Made by a program: the position numbers and the translations under genes. DNA of 64,000 nt from Amylibacter marinus. Its GTDB lineage: Bacteria > Pseudomonadota > Alphaproteobacteria > Rhodobacterales > Rhodobacteraceae. Positions 30,024 to 39,081 of this stretch are shown piece after piece. Location: assembly GCF_030160015.1 (NCBI RefSeq), contig NZ_BSNN01000002.1, positions 558,001-622,000 on the forward strand. Direction: 5' to 3'. Below the pieces are notes generated by a model. The model was not told where the DNA came from. It worked only from the letters and a program-made list of their open reading frames with translations, and did not search any database. Within the stretch, counting starts at the first letter, position 1. Each line of letters opens with the position of its first letter.

Positions 30024-31121
30024 TTACTGCTTTTTTGCGAGATTCGATACTGTTTTCTGTAGCTCGCTAATTTTACCAAGCAACCGTGGCAATCGGCGTA
30101 GGGCTTTATAGCTCTCTACATTTAAGTCCATGCGCATGGCAGGGCTACCCATCATCACACGACCACTGGGAACATTAGAAGATATCCCCGACTTACCCGC
30201 CGCAATCACATCCGATCCGATGCTGATATGGTCCGCCACACCAACCTGACCGCCTAGAACAACGCGGTCGCCCACAATCGTACTGCCTGCGATGCCGACC
30301 TGTCCGCAAATCAGGCAGGTGCGGCCAATTTTCACGTTATGGCCGATATGCACGTTGTTATCCAACTTCGTACCATCGCCGATGGTGGTATTTTCAATGG
30401 TGCCACGATCAATCGAGGTATTGGCGCCTATTTCCACACGATCGCCTAGGATCACACTGCCCAGCGAATTAATCCGCGCAAAACCTTCGGTGCGCGAGCT
30501 TGCGGTGATCTGGCCGGTTTTCTTGGCCTCTTCGACCGCGCCTGGCTGAGGGGTGACATAGGAAAACCCGTCAACACCGATCACGGTATTGGGCTGACAG
30601 ATGAACCCCTGCCCGATCCGTACCCGCGCACCGATGCGCACGCCAGAATAGAGCAACGCATCATCGCCGATTTGTGCGCCTTCGGCAATCGAGCAATGGG
30701 ACAGGATGCGCGCATTATCCCCCAGCACCACGTCATCACCAATAACAACAAAGGGACCGATAGCAGCGTTTTTGCCAATTACGGCGCTGGGTGAAATCAC
30801 CGCTGTTTCGTGGATGCCCGCATCAATTATAGGCTTCTTTTCAAAGACATGGGTGACGACAGATAGAATATAGCGCGAGCGCGGCGCAAAGATCGCCGCC
30901 TCTAGGCCAAAGGCGGCCCAATCAGCATCTTCCCACAAAATAGCCGCCAAGGCGCCCGTGGATTTCACGGCCTCTGAATAGAGCTTTTCGTCCATCGCAA
31001 GCGCCAAATCGCCCTTGTGTGCCTGTGCTGGTGATTGCACGCCAGTGACCCGCAGATCCCCATTTCCGTGATACTCTGCCCCTAGGGCTTTGGCGATTTC
31101 TGCGATGCTGTAATCTGTCAT
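30024..31121 (-). CDS. lpxD: UDP-3-O-acyl-glucosamine N-acyltransferase
   Basis: Adds the N-linked hydroxyacyl chain in lipid A synthesis using acyl-ACP. 365 aa from the ATG at 31121 (MTDYSIAEIAKALG). The N-terminal uridine-binding domain (about 1-105) precedes a left-handed beta-helix of hexapeptide repeats (VIGKNAAIGPFVVIGDDVVLG and following), with the catalytic His in LDNNVHIGHNVKIG. A C-terminal helix (LLGKISELQKTVSNLAKKQ) closes the protein. The start lies only 10 nt after the T-run of an upstream terminator, so a dedicated promoter between them is impossible; see findings. An in-frame TTG inside that hairpin is rejected as a start. Confidence 0.93.
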   Translation of the reverse strand: MTDYSIAEIAKALGAEYHGNGDLRVTGVQSPAQAHKGDLALAMDEKLYSEAVKSTGALAAILWEDADWAAFGLEAAIFAPRSRYILSVVTHVFEKKPIIDAGIHETAVISPSAVIGKNAAIGPFVVIGDDVVLGDNARILSHCSIAEGAQIGDDALLYSGVRIGARVRIGQGFICQPNTVIGVDGFSYVTPQPGAVEEAKKTGQITASSRTEGFARINSLGSVILGDRVEIGANTSIDRGTIENTTIGDGTKLDNNVHIGHNVKIGRTCLICGQVGIAGSTIVGDRVVLGGQVGVADHISIGSDVIAAGKSGISSNVPSGRVMMGSPAMRMDLNVESYKALRRLPRLLGKISELQKTVSNLAKKQ

Positions 31122-31130
31122 TTTTATTCC

Positions 31131-31157
31131 CAAAAAAAAACGCCCCAAAATGGGGCG
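31131..31157 (-). terminator. Rho-independent terminator after the L,D-transpeptidase gene, abutting lpxD
   Basis: On the minus strand, CGCCCC and GGGGCG pair around ATTTT (31141-31157) and are followed by nine T residues (complement of 31132-31140). It lies 38 nt downstream of the transpeptidase stop and 10 nt upstream of the lpxD ATG. Confidence 0.88.
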
Positions 31158-31194
31158 CTCTGCCCATGTTGGGCTTTGTTTATCCTGCTTGGTG

Positions 31195-32766
31195 CTAGAT
31201 GGCTACCCCAGCACGCCGTAGTGCCGCGGCGATTTTTGCATCGCGCCCATAGATATCGCCGCGATATGAGGCGCGGCCCTTGTCATCAAAAACCACCGTT
31301 TGATAGGTGATGATCACGGGGACAGATTGCTTTAGGTTCACATAGCTTTCCTTGCCGGTTTTTAGATGGGTCTGGAACATGTTTTTGGGGTTAGAGGATT
31401 GTTTTTTCAGCAATGCATAGGCGAATTCAAAGGGCTTATGCACTCGCACACATCCGTGGCTATAGGCGCGTGTTTCACGGTTAAACAGGCTCTTGGATGG
31501 GGTATCGTGCAAGTAGATATTGTATTTATTGGGGAACATAAATTTCACCAAGCCCAATGCATTGCCCGGATCGGGGCGCTGTTTGATGTGGTATGGAAAA
31601 TTGTTTTCGCTATAGCTGGCCATATCGATGGTTGCAGGGTTCACGGAATTGCCCGCCCGATCCAGCATGGTCATGTTTTTCTTACGTAAAAACCCAGGGT
31701 CCTTGCGGATGATCGGCAGGTATTCCTTGCCCGCAATCGATGCTGGTACATGCCATGTGGGATTGATTACCATATGGGTCATACTGTCGATAAATTCAGG
31801 CGTGCGGGTATCATCCGTATTCTTGCCCACCACGGTGCGCGATGTGAATGATTTTTTGCCATTGTCGATGATTGCCACCGAATAATCGGGGATATTCACA
31901 TAGATATACCGTTTGGCACGCGGGAAATTAATCCAGCGCTGGCGTTCCATATTCACCGCAACCATGCGTTTTTGGTCTGCTGGTTTCAGGTTCATGGCGC
32001 GCAGGGTCGCCGGGCCAACCACGCCATCGGCCCCAAGACCGCGCGTTGACTGGAATTCCTTCACCACCTTTTGCAATTTTGCATCATAGGTGTTTGAACC
32101 ACCAAGGTTGCCATAGCCCAGATCGCGCAGTTTGGCGCGCATCAACGCCACATTGGGGTGGGTCATATTAGGTTTGATCGTGGCAATTGGCACATCCGCA
32201 GAGGGCTTGCCAGATAGTTTTGACAGGCGTTGAGATTCCTTGATCAGGTTTTGGTAATCTGCTGATTTTGGCGCTAGATTGGCCAGAAATGCCTTGGGGT
32301 TGCCCTTGGAAATGCCAGAGAGTAGCGCTGTTGCCGATATCTTTTTGGGGCGCAGGGCAATTTCTTTGTCTATGCTGCTGGGGCGTAGCAGGCCTGAATT
32401 AACATCTTGGGCATAACGGGTGAAAATCTGAGAGACGAAGATTTCGTTTTTGCCAAAGTCAGCCTTGCGGCGTGATTTAAGTGCCTTGGAAACCGCATTG
32501 ATCTGATAGCGCGCCTTTGGCAGGCCGTGATCATCGGCAGATTTCAGCGCCGCAAGCAAGGCGCGTGCGCGTGCGGTATTTTTGCGCCCGGTCCATAGCT
32601 GGCTATAGCCTACCGAGGCATAGAAAGCTGCGATTTGCTTATCACTGCCTGTCAATGTTGCGGCACTGGCCTCAATCTGGCTTTGCTGTGCTAGGGCTGG
32701 TTGAACAAGCCCAATGGACAAGAATAGCGCGATGGTTACGCCCGCCAAATGCGATGCAAATTTCAT
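31195..32766 (-). CDS. L,D-transpeptidase (YkuD domain) with peptidoglycan-binding domain
   Basis: An exported cell-wall enzyme of 523 aa from the ATG at 32766, chosen because AAGG lies 9 nt upstream; a GTG three codons earlier is the alternative. A signal peptide (MKFASHLAGVTIALFLSIGLVQPALA) is followed by a helical region, a PG_binding_1 domain near residues 205-265 (LRDLGYGNLG..VVKEFQSTRGLGADGVVGPATLRAMN) and a YkuD domain with the catalytic HGCVRVHKPFEFA near residue 437. This is the YcbB-type layout, which forms 3-3 cross-links or attaches proteins to peptidoglycan. It is divergent from a DUF882 peptidase gene. Confidence 0.92.
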   Translation of the reverse strand: MKFASHLAGVTIALFLSIGLVQPALAQQSQIEASAATLTGSDKQIAAFYASVGYSQLWTGRKNTARARALLAALKSADDHGLPKARYQINAVSKALKSRRKADFGKNEIFVSQIFTRYAQDVNSGLLRPSSIDKEIALRPKKISATALLSGISKGNPKAFLANLAPKSADYQNLIKESQRLSKLSGKPSADVPIATIKPNMTHPNVALMRAKLRDLGYGNLGGSNTYDAKLQKVVKEFQSTRGLGADGVVGPATLRAMNLKPADQKRMVAVNMERQRWINFPRAKRYIYVNIPDYSVAIIDNGKKSFTSRTVVGKNTDDTRTPEFIDSMTHMVINPTWHVPASIAGKEYLPIIRKDPGFLRKKNMTMLDRAGNSVNPATIDMASYSENNFPYHIKQRPDPGNALGLVKFMFPNKYNIYLHDTPSKSLFNRETRAYSHGCVRVHKPFEFAYALLKKQSSNPKNMFQTHLKTGKESYVNLKQSVPVIITYQTVVFDDKGRASYRGDIYGRDAKIAAALRRAGVAI

Positions 32767-33104
32767 TCTGATCACCCTTTTTCCCCAAAAATTCGATTAG
32801 ATTTCTATGTGGGGGTTTATGAATTGTTTACAAGACCTTTTTGCCACAATTCCGTTAGTTCGCGTATGAAGGCAAGAACAAATTCCCGTGAACGTGCGTG
32901 AACAAAAAATGAACAAAGCATGTTTCAATTGTGTTCGCCGAGTCGAAAACCCCACAAAACATGCTAAACCTCGATAAAATAAGCAGAAAATTGCCTGATT
33001 CGAAAATAAAACTTGGTGAAAGAATCACCCTATGTCATACAGTTCTTGCCTGATGGTTTGGGAAGCTATTTTGGCATCAAAGGCTCTGGAAAAGGGCTAA
33101 TAAA
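32767..33104. other. Divergent intergenic region with phased GAAC repeats
   Basis: A 338-bp A/T-rich gap between two cell-wall enzyme genes. It holds four direct GAAC motifs beginning at 32876, 32890, 32900 and 32911. The last two form GAACAAAAAATGAAC, an exact GAAC-N7-GAAC match to the alphaproteobacterial LexA operator. No coding frame is supported. Promoters for both neighbours must lie here, but I cannot place them reliably. Confidence 0.5.
32900..32914. promoter_or_regulatory. Possible LexA-type box GAAC-N7-GAAC
   Basis: GAACAAAAAATGAAC matches the same operator form as the recA SOS box. It is about 134 nt upstream of the transpeptidase start. A match of eight fixed bases is expected about once or twice by chance in a window of this size, so it is only a candidate. 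Confidence 0.3.
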
Positions 33105-33692
33105 ATGGGACAGGTTGAAATGACCACGAAAACTGAAGTTTTGACGAATCGCCGCAATCTTTTAGGGGCCTTCGCAGGGATTGCAACGATCAGCGCCGCA
33201 CCTACCTATGCTGGCGTATTTGGCTATGTAAAGGGTGCCGGGAACATTCGCCGCATTCATATGCGCAATTCCAGAAATGGCGAAACCATAGACACGATTT
33301 ATTGGGTAGATGGGCAATATATCCGCCCCGCCCTGAAAGAAATTAATTGGTTCATGCGTGATTGGCGCGAGAACAAAGCGACCACCATGGATCGCAACAC
33401 CATCGACGTTATCGCAGCAACCCATGCGCGCCTACGTACCAAGGATCCGGTTTACATGCTATCTGGTTATCGCTCTGCGCGCACCAATGCGATGTTGCGC
33501 AGCAAGAGCCGCCGCGTAGCAAAAGACAGCTATCACGTTAAGGGGCAGGCGACGGATATTCGTATCAAATCTCGCTCGGTCAGCGATATCGCTCGCGCGG
33601 CAATGGCGGCGCGCATTGGCGGAGTAGGAAAGTACTACCGCTCCAATTTTGTCCATGTAGACAGCGGCCCCGTTCGCACATGGGTCAGTTAA
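33105..33692 (+). CDS. DUF882 (YcbK-like, M15-type) murein peptidase, Tat-exported
   Basis: A 195-aa protein with a twin-arginine signal near residues 15-38 (NRRNLLGAFAGIATISAA), then a peptidase M15-like domain. Zinc ligands fit HVKGQATDI (H and D) and FVHVDSG (H), with the substrate-side segment MLSGYRSARTNAMLR. By the family it is a periplasmic peptidoglycan endopeptidase or carboxypeptidase related to MepK, which cleaves 3-3 cross-links. Lying opposite an L,D-transpeptidase, the enzyme that makes such links, it suggests coordinated cross-link turnover. The ATG at 33105 follows AAAAGGG by 8 nt; ATG at 33120 is also possible. Confidence 0.85.
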   Translation: MGQVEMTTKTEVLTNRRNLLGAFAGIATISAAPTYAGVFGYVKGAGNIRRIHMRNSRNGETIDTIYWVDGQYIRPALKEINWFMRDWRENKATTMDRNTIDVIAATHARLRTKDPVYMLSGYRSARTNAMLRSKSRRVAKDSYHVKGQATDIRIKSRSVSDIARAAMAARIGGVGKYYRSNFVHVDSGPVRTWVS

Positions 33693-33730
33693 TCGCTTGA
33701 GACCCTGATGTTTTAATTCATCCAATTCAA

Positions 33731-33758
33731 ACCCGCCGCTAATGAGGCGGGTTTTTTT
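33731..33758 (+). terminator. Rho-independent terminator of the DUF882 peptidase gene
   Basis: ACCCGCC (33731-33737) pairs with GGCGGGT (33746-33752) around GCTAATGA, followed by seven T residues. It lies between the convergent ends of this gene and proA. Confidence 0.88.
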
Positions 33759-33763
33759 ATGTC

Positions 33764-35029
33764 TTATGCCCGTGTTGTTCCATCGCCCGTTACAATATAT
33801 TTAAAGCTGGTCAGCTGTTCGGTGCCAACAGGCCCGCGCGCGTGCATTTTACCGGTGGCGATGCCGATTTCCGCGCCCATGCCAAATTCTCCGCCATCGG
33901 CAAACTGGGTCGAGGCATTGTGCATCAGGATGGCACTATCGACCTTTTGGAAAAACTCTGCCGCAACATCAGCGTTTTCGGTCATAATGCAATCGGTGTG
34001 ATTAGAGGAATATTCTTGCAGGTGGGCAATGGCATCCCCCAGCCCATCCACGATCTTTGCGGCGATAATCATGTCCAAATATTCACAGCCAAAATCATCT
34101 GGCCCCGCGGCGACAACGCCCTCAATCTCCTGTAGGGTTTGATCACCGCGTACCTCAACACCTGCATTTATCAGATCTGTGATAAAGGGGGCGCCATGTT
34201 CCGCGTAAAATGCGCGATCAATCAGCAGACATTCCGCAGAACCACAGATACCTGTGCGCCGTGTTTTGGCATTTAAAACAACCGCGCGGGTTTTTTCCAC
34301 ATCAGCCGCTGCGTCCACATAAACATGGCAAATGCCCTCTAGATGGGCAAATACGGGGACGCGAGCGTCAGACTGCACCCGCCCGACCAGACCCTTGCCA
34401 CCGCGTGGTACGATCACATCTACGTATTCAACCATTGTCAATAACTCGCCCACCGCGGCACGATCCCGTGTGGGCACCAGTTGCACCGCATCCGTAGGCA
34501 GATTTGCGGCGCGCAACCCCGCCTGTAGGCAGGCATGAATTGCCCCCGAAGAATGGAAACTCTCGGAGCCGCCACGCAGGATCACTGCATTGCCCGCCTT
34601 AAGACATAGTGCACCTGCATCTGCGGTAACGTTGGGGCGGCTTTCATAGATCACGCCAATCACGCCCAGGGGCGTGCGCACGCGTTTAATATTCAGCCCC
34701 GTTGGGCGATCCCAATCGGCCAGCACCGCCCCCACAGGGTCATCCTGTGCGGCTACGGCGCGCAGAGCCTCCGCAATGCCCCTAATGCGATCCTGATCCA
34801 GCATCAGGCGATCCATCATCGCATCAGATAGCCCTTTGGCGCGGCCAAAATCCATGTCTAGGGCATTGGCGTCGATGATCCTATCGCGCTGATCCCAAAT
34901 CGCATCTGCCGCCAAATTCAATGCCTGTTGTTTTTGATCCGGTGTAGCATAGGCCAGAATGGCGCTGGCGGCCTTGGCGCGCACGCCAATGTCGGTCATC
35001 ATTGCTTTGATATCTGTGTTTTTCGTCAT
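33764..35029 (-). CDS. proA: Gamma-glutamyl phosphate reductase
   Basis: NADPH-dependent reduction of glutamyl-5-phosphate to glutamate semialdehyde in proline synthesis. 421 aa, an aldehyde-dehydrogenase-like fold with [30 protein letters not shown] and the catalytic-Cys segment [19 protein letters not shown] precedes the ATG by 7 nt. It follows proB by 9 nt, consecutive steps in one unit. Confidence 0.97.
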   Translation of the reverse strand: MTKNTDIKAMMTDIGVRAKAASAILAYATPDQKQQALNLAADAIWDQRDRIIDANALDMDFGRAKGLSDAMMDRLMLDQDRIRGIAEALRAVAAQDDPVGAVLADWDRPTGLNIKRVRTPLGVIGVIYESRPNVTADAGALCLKAGNAVILRGGSESFHSSGAIHACLQAGLRAANLPTDAVQLVPTRDRAAVGELLTMVEYVDVIVPRGGKGLVGRVQSDARVPVFAHLEGICHVYVDAAADVEKTRAVVLNAKTRRTGICGSAECLLIDRAFYAEHGAPFITDLINAGVEVRGDQTLQEIEGVVAAGPDDFGCEYLDMIIAAKIVDGLGDAIAHLQEYSSNHTDCIMTENADVAAEFFQKVDSAILMHNASTQFADGGEFGMGAEIGIATGKMHARGPVGTEQLTSFKYIVTGDGTTRA

Positions 35030-35038
35030 GTTGCTATC

Positions 35039-36145
35039 CTATAGTACCAAATCATCGCGGTGCACCACTGCACCATGTCCTGCGTATCCTAATATTTCTT
35101 TGATCTCACCGGTCTGACGTCCGATGATTTTCGCCGCCTCGCTCGCTTTGTAGTTTGACAATCCTTTGGCCAATTCGCGGCCTTCTGAATCGCAAATTGA
35201 CACCAGTTCACCGCGTGTAAACGCACCTGTTATTTTGCGCACCCCCACAGGCAGAAGCGATTTTCCAGATTGAAGCGCGCTAATCGCCCCCGCATCGACC
35301 ACCAGCGTGCCTTTGGGCTTCATGCCAGAAATCCAGTTTTTGCGGGCATCGCGCGGATTAGAACGCGGGGTGAACCAAGAATGCGTTGCGCCATTTTTCA
35401 GCGCCGTGATCGGGCGCGGGCAATCGCCCTCGATGATCACCATTGCACAGCCCGCCGACATGGCAGATTTTGCGGCCATCAGCTTGGTCTTCATGCCGCC
35501 CTTTGAGGCAGAGGTACCCGCATCGCCTGCAGCGGCCTCTAGTGCGGGGGTAATTTCATCAATAACGGGAATGTGGCGCGCATCGGGATCGATGCGTGGG
35601 TTGCCTGTGTAAAGCCCATCGATATCAGACAGTAATACCAACAGATCCGCCCCGATCATTGTGGCCACCTGTGCCGCAAGACGATCATTGTCGCCATAGC
35701 GGATTTCATCCGTGGCCACCGTATCGTTTTCATTTACTATGGGCACCACCCCCAAATCCAACAAGGCCGCCATGGTGCGACGCGAATTCAAATAGCGGCG
35801 GCGATCCGCGCTGTCTTCTAGGGTGAGCAATATCTGGGCAGTTGTGTGCCCATCTGGGGACAATACGTTTTCGTAGGCCTGCGCCAGCTTGATCTGGCCC
35901 ACAGCGGCGGCGGCTTGGCTTTGCTCTAGGCTTAATTCACCTGCCCCCAGCTTCAGCACCCGCCGCCCCAATGCAATAGAGCCCGAGGAGACCAACACGA
36001 CATCCCCCCCCGCATCGCGTAGTGCGGTGATATCCGCGGCTAACCCCTGAAGCCATTCTAGGCGCAATCGACCTGATTGTGCATCGACCAGCAAGGCCGA
36101 TCCGATCTTTATGACAATGCGCTTGGCGTTTTCTATGGCCGCCAT
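35039..36145 (-). CDS. proB: Glutamate 5-kinase
   Basis: Phosphorylates glutamate at the gamma-carboxyl, the feedback-regulated first step to proline. 368 aa: an amino-acid kinase domain ([50 protein letters not shown]) and a C-terminal PUA domain (about 280-365, [24 protein letters not shown]). It overlaps obgE by 13 nt and is followed by proA. Confidence 0.97.
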   Translation of the reverse strand: MAAIENAKRIVIKIGSALLVDAQSGRLRLEWLQGLAADITALRDAGGDVVLVSSGSIALGRRVLKLGAGELSLEQSQAAAAVGQIKLAQAYENVLSPDGHTTAQILLTLEDSADRRRYLNSRRTMAALLDLGVVPIVNENDTVATDEIRYGDNDRLAAQVATMIGADLLVLLSDIDGLYTGNPRIDPDARHIPVIDEITPALEAAAGDAGTSASKGGMKTKLMAAKSAMSAGCAMVIIEGDCPRPITALKNGATHSWFTPRSNPRDARKNWISGMKPKGTLVVDAGAISALQSGKSLLPVGVRKITGAFTRGELVSICDSEGRELAKGLSNYKASEAAKIIGRQTGEIKEILGYAGHGAVVHRDDLVL

Positions 36146-37185
36146 GTGCCGACCTCGATGTTTGTTTCCTCGGCTATCTCTTGGGCCTCGGCGGCATTGC
36201 GGGTTTCCACCTGCTGGGCCACCGCGCGCAGAACCTCGGTGGTGCCTTGGCGTGCCACACCCGACAGATGCAATACCGGCCCACCGGAGGCCAGTTCTAG
36301 CTCGTGAGCTTTGACTGCGATTTCTGTTTCATCCAGCGCGTCGATTTTGTTTAGCGCCGTGACCCGTGGTCTATTGGCCAGATCGCCGCCGTATTTTTCC
36401 AGCTCGGTGATGATGGTTTGGTAATCCTCGGCCACGGTTTCTGACGTGCCATCCACCAGATGCAACAGCACCGCACAGCGCTCTACGTGTCCCAAGAAGC
36501 GATCGCCAAGGCCCACACCTTCGGATGCGCCGGCAATCAAACCTGGGATATCGGCGATCACGAATTCCTTGTTATCCACCCCTACAACGCCCAAATTCGG
36601 GTGCAATGTGGTAAAGGGATAATCGGCAATTTTCGGGCGCGCGTTAGATGTGGCGGCCAAAAATGTTGATTTCCCTGCATTGGGCAGGCCCAACAGCCCG
36701 GCATCAGCGATCAATTTCAGACGCAACCAGATGGTGCGCTCGACCACGGGCTGGCCGGGGTTCGCGCGCCGCGGGGCTTGGTTGGTAGAGGTTTTAAAAT
36801 GCAGGTTACCAAAGCCACCGTTGCCGCCCTGCGCCAAAATAAATGTCTGACCCTCTTCGATCAGATCACAAATCACTGTCTCTTGGTCTTCTTCCAGAAT
36901 TTCTGTGCCCACCGGCACCTGCAGGATGATATCATCGCCATCCGCACCAGAGCGCTGCCGCCCCATGCCAGAGCGCCCGTTCTGTGCGAAGAAGTGCTGT
37001 TGATAGCGAAAATCAATCAGCGTGTTCATATTATCCACGGCCGTTACGATCACATCGCCGCCACGCCCGCCATTGCCGCCATCGGGGCCGCCGTATTCGG
37101 TATGAGCCTCTCGACGAAACGAAATACAGCCGTTGCCGCCGGCACCGGATTTTACATATACTTTGGCCAGATCAAGGAATTTCAT
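36133..37185 (-). CDS. obgE: GTPase Obg (CgtA)
   Basis: A 350-aa essential GTPase of ribosome assembly and stress control. The glycine-rich Obg fold fills about residues 1-158 ([25 protein letters not shown]), followed by the G domain with G1 GLPNAGKS, G3 [16 protein letters not shown] and G4 NKID. Only a short tail follows the G domain. Its ATG overlaps the preceding GNAT stop (ATGA), and it is embedded in the rplU-rpmA neighbourhood as in most proteobacteria. Confidence 0.97.
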   Translation of the reverse strand: MKFLDLAKVYVKSGAGGNGCISFRREAHTEYGGPDGGNGGRGGDVIVTAVDNMNTLIDFRYQQHFFAQNGRSGMGRQRSGADGDDIILQVPVGTEILEEDQETVICDLIEEGQTFILAQGGNGGFGNLHFKTSTNQAPRRANPGQPVVERTIWLRLKLIADAGLLGLPNAGKSTFLAATSNARPKIADYPFTTLHPNLGVVGVDNKEFVIADIPGLIAGASEGVGLGDRFLGHVERCAVLLHLVDGTSETVAEDYQTIITELEKYGGDLANRPRVTALNKIDALDETEIAVKAHELELASGGPVLHLSGVARQGTTEVLRAVAQQVETRNAAEAQEIAEETNIEVGTWRP

Positions 37186-38204
37186 GACGCGCTTTCGAAT
37201 TTTGTTCGCGTTAAGCGATATAGATTAACGGGTGCAGGCTCAAGGCGCGCAAGGGATGTTCCTGTGCCTTGGCCGGTTTTTTCAAAGCCAAGATTGCCCA
37301 GAACCCGCATTGAGGCGGGATTATCAGTGAAACTGTCTGCCTGAACCGCATCCAGCCCATAACGAGCGAAAGCAAAGCCCAAGAGCGCGCGTGCGGATTC
37401 TGTGGCAAAGCCCCTGCCCCAGAATTGTTCGGATATGAAATAGAAAAGCGAAGGATAGGCACCGGGGCCAAGGCCGATTGCGCCGATCAGGCGCCCGCCT
37501 TGCAGGCATACCCCAAGGCGAAATCCGGGTTTGCCTGTGGGTTGGCCCTGTTTGATCCATGTGCGCACGGCCGATTTGGGCCACGGAATGCTGACGGACA
37601 TCAGGTATGGGGCCACCTGTGCATTGGCGGCAATGAATTGCAATTCTGCGATATCGTCTTCGGCCAAGGGGCGTAGAAACAAATTCTGTGTATAGATCGG
37701 GAACCCATACCCCGCCCGCCAGTGTTCGGGGGTTAGGATCATATCGCGCTGAAGCGCAATTTGCCCGTTTGGGCGGGTCACATCGTGGCTACCGCAGGGC
37801 TGAAACCCGAGGTTTTCGAGCATAGCTTGGCTAGGTTGGTTACCATCGAGGTAGCCAGAGTGCACCGACGCATCACCGCGGCGCGCAAAATGGGCGGCGA
37901 TAAAGGCATGGGCCGCCTCGCTGGCAAACCCTTGTTTGCGGTGGCTTTCGATCAACCAAATGCCGAAATGGCCATCCAGCGACAAAACCCCAATCATGGT
38001 GTTTTGCAGGAAAATCCCCAACACAGGGCCGCTGGCATGGTGGCTGTTGCGGATAAAGGATTGAGCGTCATCCAGCGTATAGGGGTATGGAATATGAGGA
38101 ATCCAACGCGACAGCTCTGGGTCATTGGCCGCATGTGCCAAGGCCGTGGCATCACGATTATCCAAGGAGCGCAACAACAGCCTGTCGGTTCTAATTTCGA
38201 TCAT
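37182..38204 (-). CDS. Tandem GNAT acetyltransferase (two RimJ/RimL-type domains fused)
   Basis: A 340-aa protein with two successive GNAT domains. Each opens alike: [29 protein letters not shown] at the start and [27 protein letters not shown] near residue 165. Each contains an acetyl-CoA-binding-type stretch: [22 protein letters not shown] and [22 protein letters not shown]. The second also has [23 protein letters not shown]. RimJ/RimL-type enzymes acetylate N-terminal amines of ribosomal or other proteins; the substrate here is unknown. Two ATGs are adjacent (38207, 38204). The start follows the rpmA terminator by about 12 nt, and the stop overlaps obgE. Confidence 0.85.
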   Translation of the reverse strand: MIEIRTDRLLLRSLDNRDATALAHAANDPELSRWIPHIPYPYTLDDAQSFIRNSHHASGPVLGIFLQNTMIGVLSLDGHFGIWLIESHRKQGFASEAAHAFIAAHFARRGDASVHSGYLDGNQPSQAMLENLGFQPCGSHDVTRPNGQIALQRDMILTPEHWRAGYGFPIYTQNLFLRPLAEDDIAELQFIAANAQVAPYLMSVSIPWPKSAVRTWIKQGQPTGKPGFRLGVCLQGGRLIGAIGLGPGAYPSLFYFISEQFWGRGFATESARALLGFAFARYGLDAVQADSFTDNPASMRVLGNLGFEKTGQGTGTSLARLEPAPVNLYRLTRTKFESAS

Positions 38205-38217
38205 CATCCAAATTTCC

Positions 38218-38250
38218 CAAAAAAAAGGGGCCGACAAACTGCCGACCCCT
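38218..38250 (-). terminator. Rho-independent terminator after rpmA, abutting the GNAT start
   Basis: On the minus strand GGGGTCGGCA and TGTCGGCCCC pair (with one or two G-T pairs) around a short GTT loop, followed by eight T residues. It lies about 30 nt after the rpmA stop and ends about 12-15 nt before the GNAT ATG. Confidence 0.82.
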
Positions 38251-38278
38251 GTCTAAACATATGTTTGCACACGTCAGC

Positions 38279-38548
38279 TTATTCGGCGGCCTCGGCTGCC
38301 GGAAGAACTGAGATGAATGTGCGGCCTTTGAAGCCTTTGTGGAACTTGACGTTCCCCCCTTCTAGGGCGAACAATGTGTGGTCTTTGCCTTGGCCAACGT
38401 TTTCACCAGGCCACCATTTGTTACCGCGCTGACGCACGATGATGTTGCCAGGGATTACGACTTCGCCGCCGTATTTTTTTACGCCAAGGCGACGTCCTGC
38501 GGAGTCGCGACCATTGCGGGACGAGCCGCCTGCTTTTTTATGTGCCAT
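38279..38548 (-). CDS. rpmA: 50S ribosomal protein L27
   Basis: An 89-aa large-subunit protein whose N-terminus reaches the peptidyl transferase centre. It begins [16 protein letters not shown], the hallmark L27 start without the cleavable leader seen in Firmicutes, and contains [19 protein letters not shown]. It follows rplU by 11 nt with a clear ribosome binding site (AGGAGAAAGCGAA). Confidence 0.98.
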   Translation of the reverse strand: MAHKKAGGSSRNGRDSAGRRLGVKKYGGEVVIPGNIIVRQRGNKWWPGENVGQGKDHTLFALEGGNVKFHKGFKGRTFISVLPAAEAAE

Positions 38549-38559
38549 TTCGCTTTCTC

Positions 38560-39081
38560 CTACTTGTCTTCAGCTTTTTTAGCCGCTGCTTTTTTGGCAG
38601 GTGCTTTTTTAGCTGCTGGTTTCTTGGCTGCTTCTGCTTTAGGAGCGGCCTCTTTCTTGGGGGCTGCTTTTTTAGCCGCTGGCTTTTTAGCCGCTGGTGC
38701 TGCTACTTCGGCACCCGGTACGAAACCTTTGCCATTTTCTGCAGCCGCTACACCTGATTTATCAGCGCCTTTGGCCAAGATGTCAGTTACACGCAAAACA
38801 GTGATTTGCTGACGGTGGCCCTTTTTACGTTGGCTAGAGTGCTTACGACGACGCTTAACATAGTTAATTGTCTTAACACCTTTGCCCTGCTCTAGGATTT
38901 CCGCTTGTACAGCAGCGCCTGCAACAGTGGGTACACCGATCACTGGCTTGTCGCCACCAACCATCAGAATCTCGTTAAATTGAACAGTTTCACCAGCGTT
39001 GCCAGTTACTTTTTCAACACGCAGGATATCCCCGCTGGCAACTTTATACTGCTTACCACCAGTTTTTAGAACCGCAAACAT
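38560..39081 (-). CDS. rplU: 50S ribosomal protein L21 with a lysine/alanine-rich C-terminal extension
   Basis: The L21 core occupies residues 1-103 ([39 protein letters not shown]). The ATG at 39081 is chosen because AAAGGA precedes it and L21 proteins begin MFAV; the upstream extension is unlike any protein. The total of 173 aa exceeds the E. coli protein (103 aa) by about 70 residues, made of [13 protein letters not shown]-type repeats resembling histone H1 or AlgP tails. Such tails are known from some alphaproteobacterial L21 proteins; their role is not established. The gene heads the rplU-rpmA unit. Confidence 0.97.
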   Translation of the reverse strand: MFAVLKTGGKQYKVASGDILRVEKVTGNAGETVQFNEILMVGGDKPVIGVPTVAGAAVQAEILEQGKGVKTINYVKRRRKHSSQRKKGHRQQITVLRVTDILAKGADKSGVAAAENGKGFVPGAEVAAPAAKKPAAKKAAPKKEAAPKAEAAKKPAAKKAPAKKAAAKKAEDK

